Counted from the stretch's first letter, positions 43,217 through 54,573 are shown. The stretch: DNA of 64,000 nt from Monoplex corrugatus (GCA_030674185.1 JAPXFY010000015.1:20047280-20111279); one strand, 5' to 3'. The notes: a model not told the origin generated them from the sequence alone. A program made the numbers and translations.

Positions 43217-43592
43217 ACTTGCTCGCACTGCATGGCAAGACTAGGGAGTGAGCTGTGAAATAAATTAATTACATGCTGGCACGGCAGTGTTTACATAGCA
43301 CGAGATAGCGCGCCACGGCACGGTTTCAATGCTACCGGCGTGTTATACAGAGGGCACGGCTCCTGGTAAGGGTTGCAGTGCCGAGCTCAGTTTCATATGT
43401 GGTACACATATTGCATCAAAACCGCTGATTTTTAGGCCATTTTGGAACTTTAAACCCATTTTTTAGCATGAAGGAGGTGACTGTGTCTTTCATACTTCAA
43501 CTTTTATTTGACAAAACATCATCCTCTATCGATTGCAACAACAAAAAATTCTATTGCAGAGATTCCCGGGTCTTTCATAATTTCTTTAGCCT

Positions 43593-43909
43593 ATTTGGGG
43601 GATAGCGCTGATGAAAGGCACAACGTCCGTTGAGGGCAGGCCGACCGTTGACTATCACCTCAATCCGCCTCTGTTTTCTCCTCCCCCCGCGCCGCTGTCG
43701 TTTGAAACCCGCAAGGTCTACACCTATGCCCAGATCTAACTGATAACAGCTACTGATAACAGCTGGTCACGAGTATAACGCTGACTGACACACTGACAGC
43801 ACTGTCTCTCTCGCACAGTTGAAACTAGGCTTGAAGCCAAACATGGCTGCGTTGAGCGATTTGAAAGTTCAGTGAGCACCGAAACAAACACAGCTGCACG
43901 AAGGTTAAA
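43593..43909. other. no recognisable feature
   Basis: Short sequence between the right end of element C and Harbinger A. It may include more of the L2-like LINE upstream region, but no coding motif is visible. Confidence 0.4.
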
Positions 43910-44206
43910 GGCCCGTTTATACAGAGCGCGAACGCGAACGCGGTTTTTCGTCCTGGAATTCCCAAGTCATTTTTAGAGGCCCTGTTCATACAGAGCGCGA
44001 ACGCGAACGCGAACAAATATTTGTTCGCGCGGTCGACCGCCGAGATTGCCTCCAGAGCGAATTTTTCAGAACGCCGCGGCGGCTTTCTTGCTATCAAGTT
44101 GTATCAACCAATCAGCTAGTACCACCTCCCTTGCATCATTTCCGAAAATAGAAACTTGTAGGCATGGCTTTTCCTATGCAGATCTAGTCTACTTTGCTTG
44201 TAGGGT

Positions 44207-46774
44207 ATGGCCGATGCCGAGACAATGGATAAAACGGAAGTTTTGATTTTAGAAGTTGCAAAGAATCCGGTTTTGTTCGACAAAGCTGAAAAAGCTTACA
44301 AAGAGACAGTAAAAAAGAAAGATATTTGGAAGCGAATTGGAGAGAAAGTTGGACTGACAGGTATGTGATTGAAATTAATTTCAATTTATTTTGCCTGTTT
44401 CAACAATGGTATGGAACTTTAAAAGAAAATAACATAACTGTATGGACCAATTCATTAATTAAGGCAAGCCCTATTCGTAGTAGTACTACCAATAGGCCAA
44501 AAGCCATGTTTTTCCCTATTTGTAGTACTTATAGATTAGAAGATATCCCAAACCCTAACCCTAGAAACCCTAACCTATCACCTAAAACACCACCCTAACC
44601 CTAAAACCAAACCCTAATCACTAGATTCTAACCCTAACCCTAAATCCTCCCGATTCTAGATCTAGAAGATCTAGATCTAATCTAGATCTAGTACTACGAA
44701 TAGTCACTTCGGATGTTTTTCCCTATTCGTAGTACTTAGATCTCGATCTAGTACTACGAATAGTCACTTCGTTAATTAAACACGTTTTAACTTTCATGTC
44801 AGCAGTCTTCATAATGACACCATTTTAGATCTGAAAGAAATGGAATTACGATAAAGTCTGCGTTCCGCACTGACAGATCTGATACACAGGAAGTACAATA
44901 AACACTGCATTAATGAATACAGGCAATCTGTCTGTCTGTTTGTCTATCTGTTCTTGTCATTAACGTCTAGACAGAGAGCTGTGAATGATATTATCTTCTT
45001 TGGGGAAATTGACTGTTGTCACACTTTGTTTAAAACGTCCTCTGCCGGCGTGGGTGCATGTCTATGTCCTAATTAGCATGTCCAAAGCATGCTTCCATTT
45101 GCCATGTGACTGCTCCTGCTGGGGAGACGAAGTAGTTTTTGAAATGTTCTCGCACCTCAATGGCTGCATTACTGGGTCGATGTCCTTCTCGACTGAAAGG
45201 CCTCAATACACCATCGTGGATGTCTGTTGTCATGGTCTCAACGTCAGCCCTGTGTGCACCGACCTCATCAAGTTCACCACACAGCATGTTATGTAAAACT
45301 ATGGTTGCTTTCACAGCACAGTCCACATTTTCAGGTGACAGAGAGAGTTTTCTGTGATACATCCTCCACCGATTTGCCAGTATGCCAAACGCGTTTTCGG
45401 AGATTCTCCTTGCTCGCGATAATCTGTAATTATATATCCGCTTTGCATCATTCAGATCAGAACCTGGATACGGGCGCATCAAATTGGTCATGAGCGGGAA
45501 ACCTTCATCTCCTACTATTACATGAGGACAGGGTTGATCATCCACGATCAATGGTTTGTCATCCGGTATAGCAAGCGTTTTGTTTTCCATCTTTCGAAAC
45601 AATGCAGTGTTTTTGAAAATGCCAGAATCCCTGTTTGACCCGTATGAACCAATATCCACAAATGTAAAGCGATACCGATAATCAACGAGGGCCAGAAGAA
45701 CGATTGAGAAAGATTTTTTGTAATTGAAGTATTTACTTCCTGAACAGGGAGGCGCCTGAATCAATACGTGCTTTCCATCTAAAGCACCAATGCAGTTTGG
45801 GAACTGCCATCTTTCACGAAATCCACTTTCAGTTTGCCGCCACATTTCTTCAGTTGGCTGAGGTAGATGAATTGGTTGTAGTTGAACCCAAATCGCCTCG
45901 CATACTTCACGTACGATTGTCGCCACTGTGGCAACCCCCACACGGTAACTCGATGCTATGGTATGGTAGGAATCCCCCGTTGTCAAGAACCTGAAAGCAA
46001 AAATAAAAAAATTAATAGAGATCTGCATTTCTGTTTCAGGTAAAGAAGTGGAAACTCGTTGGAAGAATGTGCGTGATGGCTTTTGTAAATATCGAAGGAA
46101 GCTGAAATGTCAGAGCGGGGATGCAGCTAAATCAGTGAAGGAATACAAGTACGCAAAAGCTCTGTCCTTTCTAACCCCCTACTTGGGTGACAGACCCACC
46201 AGCAAGCAACTTGGCAGAGGGATCAGATGAGGACCCATTGCAACCAGACAACTTCACTGACGAAGAAGATGATGCAAGTCAAATATCTGACTTCCAGCCA
46301 CGACAGGATCGTCCAGTTACACCATTGAACACCAGTGTTGCCTCCTCAAGTCAGTCCACGTCCAAGCGAAAACAAAAGCGCACTCAGGATGATTTGGACG
46401 CCACCTTATGTCGGTATTTGAAGAAGAAGTCACGTACTCCTGAGAAAACAGAGGAAAAGCAAGATGATGTGGATTTATTCCTTCAGTCAATGGCCGGAAC
46501 AATCAGAAAGCTACCTGCACGTAAACGGGCCGAGGTCAAGTTCAAAATACATAGCATCGTACATGAAGCGGAAATGCAGTGCTGCTTCCCTCAAATGACG
46601 ACACCATTTGACATGCAGTCCATGAGGGAACGTCCGAATTTGACATCCACCCGTTTGATGACATCTCCTGCGCCTGACATGCAGCCAATGGGCAGCCAAC
46701 ACACTGTCAGCAGCAACTTGGAATCAACCTTTCAGGGCTTCCAGTCATACACCCAGTTTTTGGACTCTCAGTGA
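44207..46774 (+). CDS. MADF/BESS protein of Harbinger A
   Basis: Exon 1 (44207-44360) starts MADAETMDKTEVLILEVAKN and runs to IWKRIGEKVGLT, ending at GTATGTG. Exon 2 starts at 46040 after CTGTTTCAG (GKEVETRWKNVRDGFCKYRR, then YAKALSFLTPYLG). Joined, they give a complete MADF domain of about 85 residues. The acidic middle (SDEDPLQPDNFTDEEDD), a basic stretch (SKRKQKRTQDD) and a BESS-like segment (VDLFLQSMAGTIRKLPARKR) follow, then a Met/Gln/Ser-rich tail and a stop at 46774. A one-base shift near 46186, just after the MADF domain, breaks the frame. The family role is DNA binding and nuclear import of the Harbinger transposase (known); this copy is probably defective. Confidence 0.75.
44555..44645. 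repeat. telomere-like CCCTAA repeats
   Basis: Interspersed AACCCTAACCCTAGAAACCC, ACCCTAACCCTAAAACC and TAACCCTAACCCTAAAT. Flanking blocks repeat CTACGAATAGTCACTTCG and TTTTTCCCTATTCGTAGTAC (44480-44775). This lies in the intron of the Harbinger A MADF gene and is absent from Harbinger B. Confidence 0.75.
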
Positions 46775-47486
46775 TCGTGATGACCACAAGGGTGTCTTTG
46801 GTTCTTTGAGTTATTAGAATTTTAATTTGCAGATGGCAAGTTCTTGATTTAGGAAAATATTGCTAAACAAAATGAGAAACACACAACAGTGTTTATGCTA
46901 ATTTTGAACATTTGAACTGTTTTCATAAAGATTCGATGGGAAAGAAATTATTATTTTCTTCATTTTGAACTGTTTTAATCACAAGATTCGATGGAACAAA
47001 CTGTAATTATTTTCATTTTGGACATTTGAATCGATAAATAATCGATAGTACAATAATTATGATTCTTTTTACAAATGGTTCTTTTTCACTCAAACCTGTT
47101 ATAACGATTTACTGCACTGAACACACGCATACATAATAAATGTTTGAAATGCTATTCAAGTATTATTTTAGTTAACGAATGCATTGTATAATTACAATCT
47201 TTTAATCATAATTTTACACGGATGGATCAATATAGTTTGAACCTTTTGTTTCTTCTTCTTCTTCTTCTTCTTCTTCTTCTTCTTCTCCTTCTTCTTCTTC
47301 TTCTTCTTCTTTCATGATGGAGGTAGCCCACTTACAGGTTTCTATCTATACTCCACTTTTGAAAGTCTTAAAAATTATTTTTCCATCCTTGTCAATGTGT
47401 GTCTGCTACAGTATTTCCCACTCAAATATAAACATTGCAGATCCAAAATTAACTTGGTATAGGGAAAACACTAAAACTTTACTTAC
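46775..47486. other. intron and spacer of Harbinger A with a (TTC)n tract
   Basis: AT-rich sequence containing a (TTC)n microsatellite (about 47248-47312). The part 46990-47486 recurs in reverse at 53559-54018 in Harbinger B. Confidence 0.8.
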
Positions 47487-47888
47487 CTCAAACAAATGGC
47501 CAGTCGTTCTCTTGGGGTGATGGCCTTCTTCCAATTAGTATCTTGTTTGCAAATGTCGTCTCGAATTAATTCCAAAATGTAGTCAAATCGCTCCTCAGTC
47601 ATTCGAAAATATTGCTGGAATTTTGCAGGATGAAAATGCAGTTCTTGGACGAGGTGGTGGTACTCTCCATATTAGGCTACCGAAAATAATAAAATATATC
47701 GAAAATATGGAAATCGCTGCAACATAATTTCTTTTTGCTGAATGTTAGTCTACATGGTTTGTAGAATCTTAAAATCAACCCTAGGACACATAGGTCACTA
47801 TCCTACTACCTGAAAATTGGGTCACATTACGCAATACCTTGTACAAATGACCGACTTTAGAAATATTTATGGAAATATATAGAAGTTG

Positions 47889-47909
47889 CACCTCGTTGGA
47901 AAGGTCTTG
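47889..47909. repeat. subterminal box shared with element C
   Basis: CACCTCGTTGGAAAGGTCTT, identical to the box in the 160-bp units of element C, 215 bp inside the left end. Confidence 0.75.
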
Positions 47910-48029
47910 AAAAATTACGTTCAAATCTGTCATCAAAACAGATGTATAGCAAATATTACAGCAGAGAACGGCTTGTTTTTGTGTGCCAGTCATGAATCAG
48001 CATGCGTAAGGTCTGTCCTAGTATTCCTC

Positions 48030-51000
48030 TGTCGCCTCCTCCAGCAATGTCACAAAAGAATTTGTACAAGTAACACCACGGCAGTTACCATAAACAGTGG
48101 ATCGGGCCTGTCAATGTTTCTTACAGCTACATCTCCCTGAATCACAATGTGTCCTACAGCTGCATCTGATGATTTGAAGAAATGAGTCTGGAGCAGGAGG
48201 CAGATCAGCCATGCAAGGCTCAGCGGTTGTCATTTACACGCCATCCCCAGTCCTCTGGATTCAGGTTGAGGTCCCGGTGCATCCATTGCTAGACTTGAAG
48301 GTGTGCCTGCATACTATGATATTTGCAGGCATCACTGGTTGGTGGTAGATTATGGACTTGTACAAAGCTGGTGCTTAAAGCCACTTTCTCTGTAAACTTC
48401 TAATAGTGTAGTTCATCCAGTGCATTGATGCGGTTTCCGTTATACATGGAGATGATGACTTTCTCACCTACAGACACCACCTCTTCCACTGTGGCTGTGC
48501 ATTTGGAAAACACGCCAGCATCTTCGTGAAAGACGTTATCTGCCTTCAGCTTCCTTTGTGTGGCTGTGCCTTTTCCCACTCCAAACAACACTGAGGTTGT
48601 ATCACATCCTGTGATGGCAAGCACAAACAGTAATGTCTGGCAAATCTCCTCTCCAAGGGCCTGCTGTGGTCACTAAATATCCCGTACTCGCTGGGGGTTT
48701 TTTCTCTTAGACTTTGAATCTGATCTGAAGATGATAGTTCTCAGATCTGGGCTAATATGGTGGCAGAGCAAAACCAGGAGATCGGTGTTTTCTCCAATGA
48801 CCACAAGAGGATGATCAGTTGCACGTCTGATGGAAGTCTCAACAATCAGGAAATCTGCATCATTTTGGCTGTGAAATGTTGGATGTCCATTTGCCAGAAG
48901 CATATCACTAAGCACAATGATAAATGTCTTGCTTGTTCGCATGGTTTGCCGGAAATTATCCCTTTTCTGATGATAAAACCATGTCAACATTGAAATTGAC
49001 TGTAGTTCCAACAACACCTCCTTTTCCAATCTGTCCAATACTTCTCTGGTAACTGATAGCGTCTCACCATGAATCAAGTTGATAACATTCACGCTTTGTC
49101 GTGTGTAACTCGTCAGATTCGTACTGCTGAGCGTCTGTTTGAGCCATGGCATCCCTTTCTGATAAATGTTCGTCTGTAATGACAGCTGGTGAGACTGGAA
49201 GGTACACAGTAAATGATATAGCTGTAATCATAGCATTCAGAGCAGCATCAACCAGAATGTGACCTCTGAAAGCCCTTGCCATTGCTTTTCCAGTCAGCAT
49301 GTGTCCAACAGTATTGGGGGCATACACAACCTTAAGCACTTGCTGAAGTCCAGAACCCCACTTGATCCTGCCTATACAGCCATGGAAATTCATTTGAGTG
49401 TGAAAGCCTCCCAGATGAACAATTGATTTCAGGTCGCTATCTTCAGGCTCTTTCTGGACGATCAGCTGGGACTTCTACCAAAGTGTTTGGACAAACGTCA
49501 GCACAGGATTGATTCCAAGACATCTGGCTTCAGCATACACAAACTGCAAAGTAGAGTAAATGCACCTCATACTACTTGGATTGAGATCAATCATCAGAAG
49601 GCAGAACATAGATGACCACCCAGGATGTTCTCCTCGGCTCAACGACTTCATGAAACCTGATCACCCTGGTCTTGGTGAACGCAAAGGCCAGGATAACTTC
49701 CACAGAAGGCCCTGTGTTGATTGGGGATCCTCACAATAGAAATCATGCAACGGAGTGTATCTGAAACAATCAAAGTCCTGTCTACGAAGGTTGTAAAAAT
49801 GGATGTTGATCTTCCTAACTGCTGTGACATCTTCAAGTGTTCCAGATATTCTTCGAATTGCTTGTTGCCTTCTTGTACCTGGGGTAATGACAGCAATTGT
49901 ACCCATACCATGGAATGTACTAAACCCATCAAGAGTGCACACATTGTGATCAACATTATCAGCAACATATTGTATAATGTGACCTTTTGTTATGCCGGGA
50001 ATGTCTGTTCCCTGGGTCAGTGCTGCAGATACTTTAAACTTCTTTACTTTAGAATGCGATACAGAATCCAAGCTGGAACAAGATGTTAGTTAAAAACTGA
50101 GATGCAAACTGGTGGTACATTTGAACAGCTAGGCCAACTTGCAAAGGAGCCAGGAGTATTTTGGGTCTTGCAGCTTGTATGATGGCTTGGTCTATGGCGG
50201 CTATTTTCAGATCGTTCTCAATTCCACAGAGATTGTCTTCAGGAACAACTGGAGTGAGTCAGGGACAAAATTTAAGTTCCCTGAGACAGACTTGATCTTA
50301 TTCGATCCTGGATACACATCCTTGATAGCAAAACTCCTTTTATATCACTTTCAATCGATTTTGTGGCAGTTTCGTATTAGGTTCAGTTTTTGTTGTTGTT
50401 GTTGGTTTTGTTTTGTTTTTTTGTTGTTCTTCTTTGCATCTGAATCTTCTGTCTGTGGGGTGTCAAAGTGCTGTCTGTTCTAAGAGTTACCACAGAAATC
50501 TTTTTGCCTCTGCTTGATATTAATATATATAACCCAAAATGTTCAATAAGATTGTTTTTCATATGTTTTGTAGTGTATGCACGAACTCCATCCCCGCAAA
50601 ACTCCTGCACTTTTGATACAAGATCAGACAATGTGGCTTGTTCATCATCATTCTCGTCCAAATATTGGCAGACTTTTAGAAAAACTTCCTGCCTAGCCTG
50701 TTGAGGATCTTCATAGAAAGTAGCTGGTTTTGTTTTCTTTGCATCGGTAAATCTATCAGAACTACTTCTGTGTGTTCTAAAGCTGACACTGAAGGCATCA
50801 TGGTACACAGCATCCCATGCAATGAGGTCTTCCCAACATGTTGACTGGATTCTGTCAGATACTGTTTTTGCCCAGCTGTCATCTCATTCCTTGCAAACAC
50901 CTAGGATAGCTGCCTGAAATCCCTCGTGTGGTTTGGTTTTCACTGGGAAGGCTTCATGTCCTTTTCTGTGAGTATTGACATCAGCAGTGGTGCCACAAAA

Positions 51001-51290
51001 CAGTGAATCCTTGGATCATGGGCAGGCTGAAAGGATCGTCTGGATGGCCTTGGGTCATCTCTATAGGCGCTTTGTTTCTTCTCTAGATATTATATCTTTA
51101 TTGCTTTGGCATTTGTATAGTCAATCCGGCATTTTCTATGTAATTTCTGTCCTTCAACAGTCACAATGTTAACATCACGCTGTGTGCTGCACCGACTGAC
51201 AATCTTACATCCAGTCTCACCTAATTTCACTGTTGGTTGACCATTGTCAAGGGATTCTTTGCAAATGACGCAGTTTGCTGTACATTCGGC
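48030..51290 (-). pseudogene. element D gene (homologue of the element C transposase-nuclease)
   Basis: Blocks in order on the minus strand: CVICKESLDNGQ and VEGQKLHRKCRIDYTNAK near 51290-51110; MYHDAFSVSFRTHRSSSD near 50800; KKFKVSAALTQGTDIPGI and DNVDHNVCTLDGFSTFHGMG near 50050-49900. Then NFHGCIGRIKWGSGLQQVLK and SGLQQ/MARAFRGHILVDAALNAM near 49390-49210; the XPG-like end DADFLIVETSIRRATDHPLV and VIGENTDLLVLLCHH near 48850-48760. ITGCDTTSVLFGVGKG lies near 48610, and a CXC remnant RCSCRTHCDSGRCSCKKH near 48120-48200. Many stops and frameshifts. Aligned with element C it shows DLLVLLCHH where C has the LINE junction, confirming that the LINE is the intruder. Confidence 0.85.
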
Positions 51291-51565
51291 TGCAAAATAA
51301 GACGAACGAAAGCTGTTACATCACACAGAATACAGAATATTTTATTGCCCTGTTGATAAACAAAAGCTGTTACATCACATGGAATACAGAATATTTTATT
51401 GCCCTGTTGATAAACAAAAGCTGTTACATCACATGGAATACAGAACACTTCATTGCCCTGTTGATAAACAAGAAAGGGCAGTTTAATGGGAGGCATGGAG
51501 ATGGAGTGCATTTTAAATGTTCAATGAAATACAGTGATACAGACTTTACAATATGTTATACTTTA

Positions 51566-51570
<5 letters not shown>

Positions 51571-51617
<47 letters not shown>

Positions 51618-51702
51618 ACCACCACCACCACCACCACCACACCATACCACACCAAAACACACACACACACGCACACACACACACACACGCACACACACAC
51701 AT
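51571..51702. repeat. (CA)n and (CCA)n microsatellite
   Basis: CA repeat, a short CCA/CAC block, then CA with CACACG interruptions, giving spurious His-rich frames. Confidence 0.95.
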
Positions 51703-52216
51703 GTACGTTTAAACAAGTATCCATCATCCAGAATAATAATCAAAGTTTTTCTTTTCCGTTTTTTTTTTTTTAATTGACAAGGAAAAAAGAGGCTGGGAAA
51801 CTGAATTGATACCATAATTATCTAACTGATTAAGAAACATAGCTTCATCACATTTCAAATTCAAATTGATAAAGAAAACCAACAACAAAACAGACGATCA
51901 ACAGCAAAGTAATTAGTCAAAATCATAAAAAGCATGCGTACTTAACATTTTTATCATTATTATATCATTGATGCACACAGATAACTACATAAAAGTATTG
52001 TATGGCGAGCTAGGTCACGTAACCTTTGTGTTACAGAATAAAAATATTCAAGAAAACACAATACTCTTAACTCCTGTCTGATTTTCTTGTACGGGGAGAT
52101 CTGCCCTGGGATTTTGACTTGCCTGCTTTGCCATAGTTTTTCAGGCGTTGGACGCTTCCATTGGAGAGCAAATTTGACAATGGAAGGGTCCACACTTCAT
52201 TAGCATGCATTATCAG

Positions 52217-52250
<34 letters not shown>
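52217..52250. repeat. (CA)n microsatellite
   Basis: Pure CA repeat in the 5' part of element D. Confidence 0.95.
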
Positions 52251-52256
<6 letters not shown>

Positions 52257-52802
52257 TACGGATCATCCCTATAATGCCGCATGTCATTCAAGTTCAAGAA
52301 ACAAATTAATGAGAACTTCAGTATTGATCCCAATTAAAAAAAAAATCATAATAAACAAAAAATAAGCCTTTGCTTACCTGCAAATATTTGCTGCCAAACT
52401 TGCATTCAAACGGCCAAAACACTATTCCAAACGTGAAAAAATGCAACCCGCTCGTAGATCATAGTATGTCCGTGGAACGCGCTTCTACCATAGTATCGGT
52501 ATATCGCGGTAAACGTAACATGAAGATGAGAGTTACGCTTTTCTCGGTAGCGGATGTAGCCGTTTACACGTCAACTTCAAGCGGCACCCCGGCCGCGAAT
52601 TGTATGGTACGCCAGAGCGGTCACATCGCATACAAATCATAACGCTCGTAAATCTAATTAGTTAATTGTGACAATATACCAAACTTTTGTGTGTCCTAGG
52701 GTATTTTTCTTGTTTTTGGTTATTTTTTTCCTTGCCTGTGAGAAGAAAAAAAATTCTGTTGCAGAGATTCCCATTGAAAAATTATATTTGGTAGACTATA
52801 TT

Positions 52803-53372
52803 CACTTCTTCTCTGTAAAATTTCATGCACTGACACACGCCTCTTTCTCTTTCTACGCTGTTTTGTGTATAAATACAGAGCTATAATCTCCTCCGTGTCT
52901 GACTCTGCCTGTGCCATGATTCCAAAATGACCAAATTTTAACTCTCACAACAAGAAAAAGGCGATCCGCCTCGAAAGCCGTCGACGGTTTTCCGCGTTCG
53001 TGTTCGCGCTCTATTTGAATGGCTGAACTGCTAAAAAGTCGCGTTGGCCGCGTTCGCGTTCGCGCTCTGTTCGCGCCTTAGGCCCGTTTATACAGAGCGC
53101 GAACGCGAACGCGGCCAACGCGAACGCGAACGCGACTTTTTAGCAGTTCAGCCATTCAAATAGAGCGCGAACACGAACGCGGAAAACCGTCGACGGCTTT
53201 CGAGGCGGATCGCCTTTTTCTTGTTGTGAGAGTTAAAATTTGGTCATTTTGGAATCATGGCACAGGCAGAGTCAGACACGGAGGAGATTATAGCTCTGTA
53301 TTTATACACAAAACAGCGTAGAAAGAGAAAGAGGCGTGTGTCAGTGCATGAAATTTTACAGAGAAGAAGTGA
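52803..53372. repeat. head-to-head inverted repeat at the Harbinger A/B junction
   Basis: The right about 275 bp of Harbinger A and the left about 290 bp of Harbinger B are near-perfect inverted copies, separated by the single TTA at 53078-53080. Both arms carry the start of the transposase gene. Confidence 0.85.
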
Positions 53373-53558
53373 ATATGGAGAGTACCACCACCTCGTCCAA
53401 GAACTGCATTTTCATCCTGCAAAATTCCAGCAATATTTTCGAATGACTGAGGAGCGATTTGACTACATTTTGGAATTAATTCGAGACGACATTTGCAAAC
53501 AAGATACTAATTGGAAGAAGGCCATCACCCCAAGAGAACGACTGGCCATTTGTTTGAG
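53257..53558 (+). CDS. Harbinger B transposase, first exon
   Basis: Uninterrupted exon: MAQAESDTEEIIALYLYTKQ, a basic patch RRKRKRRVSVHEILQRRSEY, GEYHHLVQELHFHPAKFQQY and FRMTEERFDYILELI, ending LAICLR at a GTAAGT donor. The downstream catalytic exon is deleted, so the reading frame has no functional partner. Useful as the reference for the exon interrupted in Harbinger A. Confidence 0.85.
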
Positions 53559-53732
53559 GTAAGTAAAGTTTTAGTGTTTTCCCTATACCAAGTTAATTTT
53601 GGATCTGCAATGTTTATATTTGAGTGGGAAATACTGTAGCAGACACACATTGACAAGGATGGAAAAATAATTTTTAAGACTTTCAAAAGTGGAGTATAGA
53701 TAGAAACCTGTAAGTGGGCTACCTCCATCATG

Positions 53733-53768
53733 AAAGAAGAAGAAGAAGGAGAAGAAGAAGAAGAAGAA
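53733..53768. repeat. (AAG)n microsatellite
   Basis: Reverse of the (TTC)n at 47248 in Harbinger A, shorter here. Confidence 0.9.
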
Positions 53769-54107
53769 ACAAAAGGTTCAAACTATATTGATCCATCCGT
53801 GTAAAATTATGATTAAAAGATTGTAATTATACAATGCATTCGTTAACTAAAATAATACTTGAATAGCATTTCAAACATTTATTATGTATGCGTGTGTTAA
53901 GTGCAGTAAATCGTTATAACAGGTTTGAGTGAAAAAGAACCATTTGTAAAAAGAATCATAATTATTGTACTATCGATTATTTATCGATTCAAATGTCCAA
54001 AATGAAAATAATTACAGTTTGTCCATACAGTTATGTTATTTTCTTTTAAAGTTCCATACCATTGTTGAAACAGGCAAAATAAATTGAAATTAATTTCAAT
54101 CACATAC

Positions 54108-54261
54108 CTGTCAGTCCAACTTTCTCTCCAATTCGCTTCCAAATATCTTTCTTTTTTACTGTCTCTTTGTAAGCTTTTTCAGCTTTGTCGAACAAAACCG
54201 GATTCTTTGCAACTTCTAAAATCAAAACTTCCGTTTTATCCATTGTCTCGGCATCGGCCAT
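54108..54261 (-). CDS. Harbinger B MADF protein, first exon
   Basis: Same 154-nt exon as 44207-44360 (MADAETMDKTEVLILEVAKN to EKVGLT, donor GTATGTG). The second exon is gone with the internal deletion. Confidence 0.8.
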
Positions 54262-54573
54262 ACCCTACAAGCAAAGTAGACTAGATCTGCATAGGAAAAG
54301 CCATGCCTACAAGTTTCTATTTTCGGAAATGATGCAAGGGAGGTGGTATTAGCTGATTGGTTGATACAACTTGATAGCAAGAAAGCCGCAGCGGCGTTCT
54401 GAAAAATTCGCTCTGGAGGCAATCTCGGCGGTCGACCGCGCGAACAAATATTTGTTCGCGTTCGCGTTCGCGCTCTGTATGAACAGGGCCTCTAAAAATG
54501 ACTTGGGAATTCCAGGACGAAAAACCGCGTTCGCGTTCGCGTTCGCGTTCGCGCTCTGTATAAACGGGCCTTA

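Larger units (their letters stand above)
36092..43592 (-). mobile_element. element C: large DNA transposon with DDE-like, XPG-like and CXC domains
   Basis: Left end AGGCTAAAGAAAATACGG (36092) and right end, read in reverse, AGGCTAAAGAAATTATG. Both arms hold an inner TGCAATAGAAWWTTTT box at about 45-50 bp. The flanks (GTTTT left, ATTTG right) fit a decayed 5-bp duplication ATTTT with one change on each side; the related element D has a perfect ATATT. Total 7501 bp, about 5990 bp without the nested L2-like LINE. One gene on the minus strand fills most of it. The layout recalls Academ-type elements, but I cannot run a profile search, so the superfamily is a suggestion. Confidence 0.7.
47674..52797 (-). 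mobile_element. element D: decayed relative of element C
   Basis: Inserted in the Harbinger A transposase exon with a perfect ATATT duplication (47669-47673 and 52798-52802). The empty site is seen as AATAT at 53372-53376 in Harbinger B. Ends AGGCTACCGAAAATAAT and, reversed, AGTCTACCAAATATAAT are imperfect inverted repeats with an inner CTGCAACAKAATTT box. The 5124 bp contain a minus-strand gene homologous to element C. Long (CA)n tracts (51571-51702, 52217-52250) and gene-less DNA (51300-52797) fill the 5' side. Confidence 0.85.
45069..52917 (-). pseudogene. PIF/Harbinger A transposase, first exon split by element D
   Basis: Exon 2 (45069-45990, acceptor GCTTTCAG) is open. It reads FLTTGDSYHTIASSYRVGVA, the first catalytic region GALDGKHVLIQAPP, the second DIGSYGSNRDSGIF, then GDEGFPLMTNLMRPYPG, and the Glu region RARRISENAFGILANRWRMY: the DDE_Tnp_4 signature set. 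Exon 1 lies in two pieces, MAQAESDTEEIIALYLYTKQ...RRSE at 52803-52917 and YGEYHHLVQELHFHPAKF...AICLR at 47487-47673 (donor GTAAGT). Element D sits between them. Harbinger B at 53257 has the same exon uninterrupted. The transposase was apparently intact until D landed. Confidence 0.85.
43910..53077. mobile_element. PIF/Harbinger element A, split by element D
   Basis: Left end GGCCCGTTTATACAGAGCGC (43910). The right end (53077, reverse) is GGCGCGAACAGAGCGCGAAC, a slightly deleted version of the same terminus. TTA follows on the right; on the left TTA is separated from the end by AA. The element carries a MADF/BESS gene (plus) and a DDE transposase gene (minus), convergent. Without element D it is about 4.04 kb. 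Terminal repeats contain GCGAAC hexamers and a perfect palindrome, GCGAACAAATATTTGTTCGC (about 44010). Confidence 0.85.
53081..54570. mobile_element. Harbinger B: internally deleted derivative of Harbinger A
   Basis: Full termini GGCCCGTTTATACAGAGCGC on both sides and a perfect TTA duplication (53078-53080 and 54571-54573). 1490 bp. Left part (to about 54018) equals the right part of A without element D. Right part (54020-54570) equals the left part of A (43910-44450) reversed. About 2.5 kb, including the DDE exon and most of the MADF gene, is missing. It would depend on transposase from another copy. Confidence 0.9.

Noticed and set aside
44555..44645. A chromosome end (telomere)
   Set aside because: The repeats are short, degenerate and embedded within a transposon with sequence continuing on both sides.
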